11,131 nucleotides of DNA. Origin: Myxococcales bacterium (lineage in GTDB: Bacteria > Myxococcota_A > Bradymonadia > Bradymonadales > Bradymonadaceae). Below the pieces are notes generated by a model. That model did not search any database. It was not told the origin of the DNA and was given only the letters and a program-made list of their open reading frames with translations. How positions within the stretch are numbered: position 1 is the stretch's first letter; every line of letters starts with the position of its first letter. Positions 1 through 6,757 of this stretch are shown one piece after another. The stretch spans positions 1-11,131 of the forward strand of contig SKMT01000212.1 in the NCBI GenBank assembly GCA_007120915.1, in the 5' to 3' direction. Position numbers and translations under genes: made by a program.

Positions 1-2012
1 ATCTTCCAGTTTCGCAAAATCCCATCGAGCATCCGTCGATTCGTCAGGTTGTCGTCCACCGCCAGCACGCGCGCGCCCTCCAGGGCCTCGATGCGCTGCA
101 CAAGCTCGCGGGGACGGCCCTCCCCGGCGCGAAATCTCGCCGTAAAGTGAAAGGTGCTTCCCACACCGACCTGACTCTCCAGCCAGATCTGCCCGCCCAT
201 CAACTCCACGAGCTGCGAGGCGATGGTCAACCCCAGCCCCGTGCCTCCATGCTCCCGGGTGGTGGTGGCATCGGCCTGGCGGAAGGCCTCGAATATCAGC
301 TCCTGCTTCTCCTCCGGGATCCCTTCGCCAGTATCGGACACCGAAAAATGGACCACCACCTCGTCGCCGCGGCTCTCTTCGAGTTCAGCGCGAACGTTGA
401 TTTCCCCCTCTTCGGTAAACTTGATGGAGTTGCCCACCAGATTCACAAAGATCTGGCGCAGCCGATCCGGATCTCCCACCAGCATCGGCGGAATCTCCTC
501 ATCGATGTAGTACACCAGGTCCAGGTTCTTATCCCCGGCGCGAAGCGACATCGTCTGCAGCACCTGGCTGATGGTGTCGGCGAGGTGAAACTCCATCAAA
601 TTCAGCCGCAGCGACCGGGCTTCGATCTTCGAAAAGTCCAGAATGTCGTTGATCAACTCCAGCAGCCCCTCCGCAGAGTCGGTGGCCAGACGGATGTACT
701 CCTGCTGGTCGGCGTCGACTTCGGTCTGCTCGAGCAGCTCCAGCATGCCCAAAACCCCGTTCATGGGGGTGCGGATTTCGTGGCTCATGTTGGCGACGAA
801 CTCGCTTTTCGCCCGGGTGGCATCCACCGCTTCCTGACGGGCCTCTTCCAGCTCCACGGTGCGCTGGCCCACCAGTTGTTCGACTCGTCGGTTGCGTCCC
901 ACAATCACAAACACGAACCCACCGATCGCTCCGGAGGCCACAAGCCCCAGTAACAATATCCACAGCGGAGTATCGGTACGCCGCGCGCTGATGTACTCGG
1001 GGTTGGAGACGACGTGTACCGTCCAGTCGCCCACCGGATGCAGGTGCACCATCTGGTCGCGTTCGATGACCTCATCAGGCCGCCAGGCGTCGATGGCATG
1101 TTCCGTCACCGCCTCATAGACCACACGGGGGGGCTGGTCCGGCGGCTCCTCGATCACATACAGATCCAGCCCGGGCACGGGGGGCATCGGCTGGTCCGGG
1201 TCGGTGACTTCCGCCGGCGCAAGCGTTGTACGGGCGACGACCAGCGAAAATCCCCGGAGCGCATCTCGACGCTGCTCCACGGTATCCAGCGCCGCTTCCA
1301 GTTCATAGACCGGAGCTGCCGCCAGAAAGTAGCTCTGCCAGTTGTGTTCCAGCTCTTCGGGAATCAGGTCTAACGGCTCCACCAGCACCGGTTCGCCGTC
1401 ATCACGCGCCTCCTCAAGACGCTCCACGATACGGGGCTTTGACCCCCAGTCAAACCCTTTCGGCCAGGTATCGGATTCATCGGTGGCGATATACAGCGTC
1501 GGGAAATACTGCTGTCGCTGCTGCGCCGAGCTTAACGTGCCGTCGGCATCAAACTCGCCGATTTCGTACGGGTCATCGAACAGCTCCGTTGCACGTCCTT
1601 CGAACTGTTCACGCTCGTCGTTTTCCACCACCGGCACCCAGTGCACCGACTCGACCGCCGGCTCATCGACCACCAGCCGGGCGGCAAAAGACTGGAATTC
1701 ATCGTGTTCGATCGGGTCGGCACCGGCGAGATAGCCCTCCAGAACGGCCGCGTCGGACAACCGGTTGAGAAACTGCGTTTCCACCGCGTTGGCCATCACC
1801 TCCGCGTCCCACTCAAACTGCCCCTCCACACCAGCCTGCTCCCGCAACTGCAGCCCGTACCAACTGGCCACCGCCAGCGCCACGCCCACCACCACTACAA
1901 CCGCTGCGGCCACCCACCGTGTCCACAACTGTGCCACACTCCCGCCGGAGCGGCGCTTCGAGCCGTTGTCGCCGGAATGGTCGTGCCCGGCGCCATCGGA
2001 ACCTGTCGCCAT
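1..2012 (-). CDS. CHASE-domain hybrid sensor histidine kinase (3' end beyond window)
   Basis: A membrane-bound hybrid histidine kinase; 670 residues are visible and the reading frame is open to base 1. Residues about 31-55 form the first membrane helix (signal anchor). Residues about 60-345 are an extracytoplasmic CHASE-type ligand-sensing region, and 351-372 form the second helix. A HisKA dimerisation helix follows, with the NMSHEIRTPMNG motif and phospho-acceptor His411. The HATPase domain shows an N box (NLVGNS, Asn528), a G1 box (DTGEGIP, Asp560) and a G2 box (GGTGLGL from Gly589). A receiver domain begins near 646 (VLAVDDN acidic pocket) and is cut by the edge, so its phospho-acceptor Asp and any later domain are not seen. 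The ATG at 2012 is preceded by GGAGG seven bases upstream. It lies 134 bp after the SDR gene on the same strand and may be the last operon member seen here. CHASE ligands vary, so the signal is unknown. Confidence 0.94.
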   Translation of the reverse strand, partial: MATGSDGAGHDHSGDNGSKRRSGGSVAQLWTRWVAAAVVVVVGVALAVASWYGLQLREQAGVEGQFEWDAEVMANAVETQFLNRLSDAAVLEGYLAGADPIEHDEFQSFAARLVVDEPAVESVHWVPVVENDEREQFEGRATELFDDPYEIGEFDADGTLSSAQQRQQYFPTLYIATDESDTWPKGFDWGSKPRIVERLEEARDDGEPVLVEPLDLIPEELEHNWQSYFLAAAPVYELEAALDTVEQRRDALRGFSLVVARTTLAPAEVTDPDQPMPPVPGLDLYVIEEPPDQPPRVVYEAVTEHAIDAWRPDEVIERDQMVHLHPVGDWTVHVVSNPEYISARRTDTPLWILLLGLVASGAIGGFVFVIVGRNRRVEQLVGQRTVELEEARQEAVDATRAKSEFVANMSHEIRTPMNGVLGMLELLEQTEVDADQQEYIRLATDSAEGLLELINDILDFSKIEARSLRLNLMEFHLADTISQVLQTMSLRAGDKNLDLVYYIDEEIPPMLVGDPDRLRQIFVNLVGNSIKFTEEGEINVRAELEESRGDEVVVHFSVSDTGEGIPEEKQELIFEAFRQADATTTREHGGTGLGLTIASQLVELMGGQIWLESQVGVGSTFHFTARFRAGEGRPRELVQRIEALEGARVLAVDDNLTNRRMLDGILRNWK

Positions 2013-2146
2013 AGCCAACCCTCCGGCCCCCCGGGCCCCCGAACATGAACGTTTCAGCCTGCAGCAGACACCGCAAACGCGATCGGGTTGAATGTGCTTT
2101 CGCCCCCCGGTGAGTCAAGCCATGCGTTGCGGCGCCCGGCGGCGGC

Positions 2147-2902
2147 TTACTGCGACAGATAGCCACCATCGATGGGAATGAAGCTTCCCGTAATAAACCC
2201 CGCCTCATCCCCGCCGAGAAAAGCGATCAACTCCGCGACTTCCCGGGGGGTGCCGAATCGACCGATGGGATGGGCACCCAGAAGCTGTTCACGCGACTCC
2301 TCATCACCGGTCATATCCTCGACCATCGGCGTCTCGATGACCGCCGGGCCGATGCAGTTGATCTGGATGCCCTGGCTCGAATACTCCAGCGCCGCAGTCC
2401 GCGTCAGCCCCACCACCCCGTGCTTGGAGGCGGTGTAGGCCGCAACGTCGGGAAACCCCACCTGCCCCGCCACGGACGCAACGTTGACGATCGAACCGCC
2501 CCCGCTGTCGAGCATCGCCTGGATCTGGGCCTTCATCCCCGTGAACACGCCCGTGAGATTGACATCGATGATCTGCTGCCAGTGCTCCAGTTCGATCTCC
2601 GCGAGGGGCATCATATCGCCCCGCACCCCGGCGTTGTTCACCGCCACATCCAGTGCTCCGAACGTCTCGACAGCGCTGTCGACCAGCCCCTGGATCTGCT
2701 CGGGGTTGGAGACATCACAGCCCACAAACATCGCTTCTGCTCCTTCGTCGCGAAACCGGGCGGCCACCTCTTCACCAGCGCTGCTCTCCAGATCGGACAG
2801 CACTACATTGGCACCGTAGTCGGCAAACAACTCTGCGCAGGCTTTGCCGATACCAGAGGCGGCGCCGGTGACGATGACAGTTTTGTCGTTCCAGTTGGTC
2901 AT
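2147..2902 (-). CDS. SDR family NAD(P)-dependent oxidoreductase
   Basis: A 251-residue classical short-chain dehydrogenase/reductase, the usual length for this family, expected to be a soluble cytoplasmic tetramer. The Rossmann fold is complete: TGAASGIG (12-19) binds the dinucleotide, Asp37 after the second strand favours NAD(H) over NADP(H), and NNAG sits at 89-92. The catalytic tetrad is Asn115, Ser143, Tyr156 and Lys160 (YTASK). The C-terminal region ends in IDGGYLSQ, as in FabG-like and glucose-1-dehydrogenase-like members. The substrate cannot be read from the sequence. The start ATG has a strong GGAGGAG Shine-Dalgarno just upstream. The gene begins 45 bp after the stand-alone ODP gene, consistent with co-transcription. 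Its place among redox-sensor genes suggests a redox function, but that is inference. Confidence 0.95.
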   Translation of the reverse strand: MTNWNDKTVIVTGAASGIGKACAELFADYGANVVLSDLESSAGEEVAARFRDEGAEAMFVGCDVSNPEQIQGLVDSAVETFGALDVAVNNAGVRGDMMPLAEIELEHWQQIIDVNLTGVFTGMKAQIQAMLDSGGGSIVNVASVAGQVGFPDVAAYTASKHGVVGLTRTAALEYSSQGIQINCIGPAVIETPMVEDMTGDEESREQLLGAHPIGRFGTPREVAELIAFLGGDEAGFITGSFIPIDGGYLSQ

Positions 2903-2947
2903 GGTCTACTCCTCCAAATAGCGTGTAATTCGCGACATGCCACGACT

Positions 2948-4120
2948 CTAAACACCAGCAGACGCGGTAAAGGTTCTACGATCAACGTTCGCATCGCCGC
3001 CGTCACCCATCAATGCTGAACGATCGCTCTCCGTGCCCACTTCGATACGCGGGGTAGCCAACCCTTCGTCGGCTGCAGCCTCCAGTGCTGCAAACCTCAC
3101 CGCGTTGGCGTCGAGGCTCTCCAGCCGCTGTGCAAACAGTCGCACCACCTGCTCCGCCCATGGTCGCCCCAGCCGTGGCCCCACCGCCGCCATCCATCCC
3201 CTTGTGTCGCGCACCTGTTCGCTGATCGCATCCACAAGCTCGCGGGCGTCATCCAACCCCCGACTCTCGGCGACGTCAACGACCCGTTCGAGTACCCGTT
3301 GCCAGCCTGGCACACTGGTGTCGTCGCTGCGATGCGACAGCTCTACTCCCACCTTCAGTCCTTTGAGCCGCTTGATAACCTCGTCGAGAAACTCCCCCGG
3401 GATCAACGGGCCGTGATGGGGTGCGACCACACGAGGCGTCGGTTCCAGATCGCTGACCTTGCGCAGCGCCCCTCGAAGGGCATTGCCGGCGGGCATATAC
3501 ATCTGATGGAACGCCCGCATCCCCGCAAGATGGCGCTTCGACGCCATCAATGCCCCATCTTCGGGGGCGGTCAGCGACGAGAAGAGATCTCCGCTGTACA
3601 ACACCCTCGCTTCCGGGTCGTACAGCATCATCGCCCCCATGAAATGGCAAAACGGGGTGGCCACCGGCACCACCACCTGCCCGTTGGGAAGCCTCATCCG
3701 CTGCGGATAGTCCTGCAGTGACACAAACTGCTTCTCCGGGATGCCGTAGTTGTGTACCAGCTCCCAGGTGTCGTCGCTGCACAACACCGCAGCGTCAGGG
3801 GCATGTTCGTCCACCAGCTTTGCGGCGATGGTGGAGACATCCGGGTCCTGATGGTTGATGAACACCGCGTCGACATCCTCCCCGCCCACCCCGACGGCGT
3901 CCATCCGCTCCAGCAGCCGCTTCGGCCCCGACGCCCAGGAGGGATCGACGAGCAACACAAACTCGTCGCCACCGCCGCCCCCGGCGACGAACCGTCGCAG
4001 ATAACTGTTGGTATCCAGCAGTTGCCCCGGGCTGCGCTCTCCCAGCCAGTACGTCCCTTCGGCGATCTGCGCCGGCGGTGGGGGCGATGGGCTATCCTTC
4101 GCATCGATAGAATTCTGCAT
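2948..4120 (-). CDS. Stand-alone ODP-type di-iron metallo-beta-lactamase-fold protein
   Basis: A 390-residue protein with an ODP/flavodiiron-type metallo-beta-lactamase fold (about 18-255). The metal ligands visible are His90, Asp92, Asp94, His159, Asp178 and His236, i.e. HxDxD-x64-H-x18-D-x57-H. This closely follows the flavodiiron protein pattern HxExD-x62-H-x18-D-x60-H, with Asp replacing Glu. No flavodoxin or rubredoxin domain follows, so it should not act as a self-contained O2/NO reductase; oxygen or iron sensing, as in the Treponema ODP, is the better analogy. Residues about 270-361 form a helical C-terminal region shared with the kinase fusion upstream, followed by a short low-complexity tail. 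Residues 11-16 are proline-rich, and five glycines (47-51) sit in a loop. No signal peptide or membrane helix is evident. The start is supported by GAGGAG about ten bases upstream. It lies 145 bp after the kinase fusion gene and 45 bp before the SDR gene. Confidence 0.9.
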   Translation of the reverse strand: MQNSIDAKDSPSPPPPAQIAEGTYWLGERSPGQLLDTNSYLRRFVAGGGGGDEFVLLVDPSWASGPKRLLERMDAVGVGGEDVDAVFINHQDPDVSTIAAKLVDEHAPDAAVLCSDDTWELVHNYGIPEKQFVSLQDYPQRMRLPNGQVVVPVATPFCHFMGAMMLYDPEARVLYSGDLFSSLTAPEDGALMASKRHLAGMRAFHQMYMPAGNALRGALRKVSDLEPTPRVVAPHHGPLIPGEFLDEVIKRLKGLKVGVELSHRSDDTSVPGWQRVLERVVDVAESRGLDDARELVDAISEQVRDTRGWMAAVGPRLGRPWAEQVVRLFAQRLESLDANAVRFAALEAAADEGLATPRIEVGTESDRSALMGDGGDANVDRRTFTASAGV

Positions 4121-4161
4121 GGTTGGGCTGCTCCTCTGATGTTCAGTTCGTTAGATGTCTT

Positions 4162-4186
4162 CTCAAAACAAGAGCCAGGGTGGCTC
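4162..4186 (-). terminator. Terminator-like hairpin between the kinase-ODP and ODP genes
   Basis: Read on the minus strand, GAGCCA-CCC-TGGCTC forms a 6-bp stem with a 3-base loop, followed by TTGTTTTGAG. It directly abuts the 19-bp inverted repeat. The U tract is broken by a G, so termination may be partial and would lower expression of the downstream ODP, SDR and histidine kinase genes relative to the kinase fusion. Confidence 0.5.
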
Positions 4187-4266
4187 AGAAGCGGTCAAAG
4201 AAGTCGGACCGAGGCTCGGCGAGATGACCCGGCGACTGCCGATGGGAGACTTCTTTGACCGCTTCT
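4187..4266 (-). repeat. Perfect 19-bp inverted repeat at the 3' end of the kinase-ODP gene
   Basis: Bases 4187-4205 and 4248-4266 are exact reverse complements (19 bp). They enclose 42 bases that contain a smaller CCGAG/CTCGG hairpin. In minus-strand RNA the 5' arm starts within the stop codon of the kinase-ODP gene, so the long hairpin forms immediately after translation ends. A hairpin this long can act as an RNase III processing site, protect the upstream mRNA, or form part of a terminator. Confidence 0.8.
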
Positions 4267-6410
4267 CAGGCCACATCAAACCGGGCCGAAGCACCGCCGG
4301 CGGTGGCATCATCCGACGGGGAGCTATCGCCACCGCCGTCTTCGTCCAGGTCCAGTTGTGGGGTGGGAAGCCCGAGCTCTTCGGAGGCAAACACCGCCTC
4401 GTACTTAATGGAATTGGCCGCCGCATGCGGCAGCGCTGCACACAGCAGCCGCACCGCCCGCTCCACCGAGGTCTTCCCGAAGTTTTCCACCGTCGGCTCT
4501 CCTCCCTGGAAGGTGATATGGCCGCTGAGGTTGGGGTCGTCCTCCAGCAGCTTTTCGACCGCTTCAGCGCCCACGGCCCCGGCGGCGATATCGACGATCC
4601 TGGCAAGCACGGTCGTCCAGGCCTGCAACTCTTCATCGGAGGCGTGACGATCTTCGAGCACGTCCAGGCCCACCGGCAAATCGTACAGCCGCTGCATGTA
4701 GATCTCCACGAACTTCCCCCGGATCACACGCCCGTGCTGGGGGGCAATTATTTCGACGGGAGGGTCGAGCCGGCGGATGTTATCGATGGCGTGCTGTATC
4801 GCCGTGCGCGTCGGCATGTAGATCTGGTGGAACGCCCGCATCCCCGTCCAATCCGTTTCGTCCGCGTAAAGCCCCTCGGCCTTCCGGTCGGTCAGCCCGC
4901 CGAACAGATCCCCGCTGAACAACACCCGCGTCTGGGGGTCATACAGCATCATCGCCCCCACAAAATGGCAAAACGGGCTCGGCACGGGCACCAGTACGTC
5001 CCCGCTCGGAAGGCGCATCCCATCGGGATACTTTTCGACCGGCACGAACTGCTTTCGGGGAATGTTGTAGTAGTGCACCAGCCGCCAGGTATCTTCCGTG
5101 CATACCACCGGGGCATCCGGGGTATACCTGCCCAGCATCAGCCCCACCGACGAGCCGACATCCGGATCCTGGTGGTTGATAAACACCGAGTCGACGTTGC
5201 CGATCCCGCCGATGACCTGGCTGACCTTCGCCTGCACCACGCTGAAATCCTTGCTCGACCCGGGATCGATCAGCAGATGAAAGTCTTCGTCGTCCGGCCC
5301 CCGGGCTTCGAAGGTGCGCAGATAGGGATTTGCGTAAAAGATCTCGCCCTCCGGGCGTTTTCCCACCCACCACACGCCGTCGGCGATCTCGACGACATCG
5401 GTGCTCAGATTCGGCTGGTTGTCCTGGGACATCGACTCTGCTCCTGGATTGGAATTGTGGTAACTATCAACCGTGGCCGGTCTGGCCGTTGAATCCTGAT
5501 CGGACGGATTACATCGTGTCTCTTCGTCGCCCAGCCCCTCCACGGTCGCTGCCTCCTTGAGCCATTCGACCAGCGCCTGGCGAAACTGCGACGCATCGCC
5601 AAAGCGCTCTTCGCGCCGGCGTTTCAGCGCCCTGTCGACAATCGCAGCCAACTGCTGTTCGAGACCGCCGCGCCGATGCGGTTCGATGTCGCCCCACCGC
5701 TGCACTGATAGCGTCTCCGGGGGTGCTTTATTGATCCGATACATCACCTGGATCGGTGACTTGCCCGGGAACGGAAACGCCCCGGTTATCATCCGATACA
5801 ACAACACCCCGGTGGCAAACACATCGACCCGCTCATCGAGCTCGTCGCTGCTTCGCCACTGCTCGGGAGACATGTAATAGGGGGTGCCGACCACGTCATC
5901 CTGGGCGGTCAGATCACTTCCTTCGTTCAGATCGACGACCAACCCGAAGTCTGCCAGCTTCGGCACTCCCCCCTGGGCTATCAACACGTTTTCGGCTTTC
6001 ACATCTCGGTGCAGCATCCCCTGTTGGTGGGCGTACTCAAGCCCGGCGAGCACCTGTTCGGCATAGCTGACCGCCCGGGTCACCTCCAGCGGCCCGGTGT
6101 CCATCCTGTTCGCCAGCGAGCGGCCCTGGATGTACTCCATGACCAGATAAAAGCACTCCCCCTCGTTGTCGGCGGTGATCACATCGACGATGTTTTGATG
6201 GTCCAGTCGAGCGGCCAGTCTGGCTTCACGAAAAAAGCGCTGACGGAACGTCTCGTCCGCCGCCATGCGCCGGTGCACCACTTTCACGGCATAGTCTCGC
6301 TGCAGGATCTCGTGTTCCGCCCGGTACACAGCCCCTGCGGCGCCCTCGCCGAGTTTTTCAATCAGGCGATACGGCCCCAGTGTCTGTAGATGTTCTGGAA
6401 TCTCGTCCAT
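4266..6410 (-). CDS. Ser/Thr protein kinase fused to a di-iron ODP sensor domain
   Basis: A 714-residue two-module protein, numbered from the ATG at 6410. Residues about 12-285 are a Hanks-type Ser/Thr kinase with every key element: glycine loop GEGAAG (21-26), ATP-anchoring Lys43, helix-C Glu62, HRDVKAEN with Asp136, Lys138 and Asn141, DFG Asp154, and SPE 181-183. After a polar linker (about 290-335), an ODP-type metallo-beta-lactamase fold occupies about 338-575. Its ligands are His413, Asp415, Asp417, His482, Asp501 and His559, with the same spacing as the stand-alone paralogue. A helical C-terminal region (about 590-687) and an acidic tail complete it. No membrane helix is seen, so it should be cytoplasmic. 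The likely role is iron- or oxygen-dependent phosphorylation signalling; coupling between the domains is inference. An upstream TTG at 6425 is in frame, but the ATG at 6410 has GAGAG six bases before it and is preferred. Met327 may be an internal start. Confidence 0.93.
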   Translation of the reverse strand: MDEIPEHLQTLGPYRLIEKLGEGAAGAVYRAEHEILQRDYAVKVVHRRMAADETFRQRFFREARLAARLDHQNIVDVITADNEGECFYLVMEYIQGRSLANRMDTGPLEVTRAVSYAEQVLAGLEYAHQQGMLHRDVKAENVLIAQGGVPKLADFGLVVDLNEGSDLTAQDDVVGTPYYMSPEQWRSSDELDERVDVFATGVLLYRMITGAFPFPGKSPIQVMYRINKAPPETLSVQRWGDIEPHRRGGLEQQLAAIVDRALKRRREERFGDASQFRQALVEWLKEAATVEGLGDEETRCNPSDQDSTARPATVDSYHNSNPGAESMSQDNQPNLSTDVVEIADGVWWVGKRPEGEIFYANPYLRTFEARGPDDEDFHLLIDPGSSKDFSVVQAKVSQVIGGIGNVDSVFINHQDPDVGSSVGLMLGRYTPDAPVVCTEDTWRLVHYYNIPRKQFVPVEKYPDGMRLPSGDVLVPVPSPFCHFVGAMMLYDPQTRVLFSGDLFGGLTDRKAEGLYADETDWTGMRAFHQIYMPTRTAIQHAIDNIRRLDPPVEIIAPQHGRVIRGKFVEIYMQRLYDLPVGLDVLEDRHASDEELQAWTTVLARIVDIAAGAVGAEAVEKLLEDDPNLSGHITFQGGEPTVENFGKTSVERAVRLLCAALPHAAANSIKYEAVFASEELGLPTPQLDLDEDGGGDSSPSDDATAGGASARFDVA
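5430..5446 (-). promoter_or_regulatory. Candidate internal translation start for a free ODP domain
   Basis: Inside the kinase fusion gene, exactly in the linker between the two domains, an in-frame ATG (5432-5430, Met327) follows CAGGAG (5446-5441) with an 8-base spacer. The following residues (MSQDNQPNLS) resemble a natural N terminus, and the ODP fold begins about ten residues later. Initiation here would give a free ODP protein of 388 residues, almost the 390 residues of the stand-alone paralogue. It may be an active second start, or a relic of the ODP gene's own start before it fused to the kinase. Confidence 0.45.
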
Positions 6411-6754
6411 CTGTTTCTCTCGCAACTGTAACGGTTCTTAACGTGCCGCCCCTGCATATCAGCAAGCACCATGCCACCCCCTGATCGACGGCATCCGCCG
6501 GGATTCCGACAAGCTCGCAGGGGCAGCTTGTGCACCGATCCAGCCGCAGATCTGCGCGCTGTCGGCCTGACGAGAGCCGACCACCACAGCCTTCGTTCGC
6601 TTTTGTCTGCACGCGCAAAGATTGCGTCGTCTGTAATACCTTTTGCAAAGTTTGCGGAATGCCACACCGGGGTGGCCTTCAACGGTTGGAGTCCACCGTT
6701 GTGGTGACCACCTTTGTGGAAGCGCGTTCTGGGTACTGATTTGTGGGGGCATCT
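6411..6754. other. Divergent intergenic region, no gene seen
   Basis: This 344-bp gap separates the minus-strand signalling genes from the plus-strand permeases and must carry promoters for both, but I see no convincing -35/-10 pair. It holds several short dyads: a 7-bp hairpin ACAAGCT/AGCTTGT with 9-base loop (6509-6531), a perfect 12-bp palindrome CGCAGATCTGCG (6545-6556), a 6-bp hairpin GTCGGC/GCCGAC with 9-base loop (6561-6581), and the cluster at 6661-6711 described separately. No coding potential is apparent on either strand. Confidence 0.6.
6661..6711. promoter_or_regulatory. Cluster of three dyads upstream of the permease genes
   Basis: Three symmetric elements lie almost end to end. 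Bases 6661-6676 form a 16-bp palindrome with one mismatched pair. Bases 6681-6700 have arms AACGGT/ACCGTT around GGA-G-TCC. Bases 6701-6711 read GTGGT-G-ACCAC. They end about 43 bp before the first permease start, a usual place for operators or for hairpins in a leader RNA. No known regulator motif is recognised. Confidence 0.35.
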
Positions 6755-6757
6755 GTG
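6745..6757 (+). promoter_or_regulatory. RBS that decides the start of the first permease
   Basis: GGGGG (6745-6749) lies five bases before the GTG at 6755. An in-frame GTG at 6743 has no well-placed purine run. Starting at 6755 gives IIELG right after the initiator, which aligns with the TIELG start of the second permease. Confidence 0.6.

Noticed and set aside
147..953. Long plus-strand open frame of 268 codons.
   Set aside because: It is antisense to the histidine kinase HisKA/HATPase region, whose motifs are intact on the minus strand; its translation is low-complexity with no domain.
2948..4120. Possible beta-lactamase or glyoxalase-type metallohydrolase.
   Set aside because: The zinc motif HxHxDH is absent; ligand pattern and spacing match the di-iron flavodiiron/ODP branch instead.
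4155..5492. Plus-strand open frame of 445 codons.
   Set aside because: It is the reverse-strand shadow of the ODP half of the kinase fusion, His- and Pro-rich, with no recognisable domain. High GC makes such antisense frames common.
6411..6425. TTG start at 6425 for the kinase fusion, adding five residues.
   Set aside because: The ATG at 6410 has a better-placed GAGAG purine tract and is a stronger start codon.
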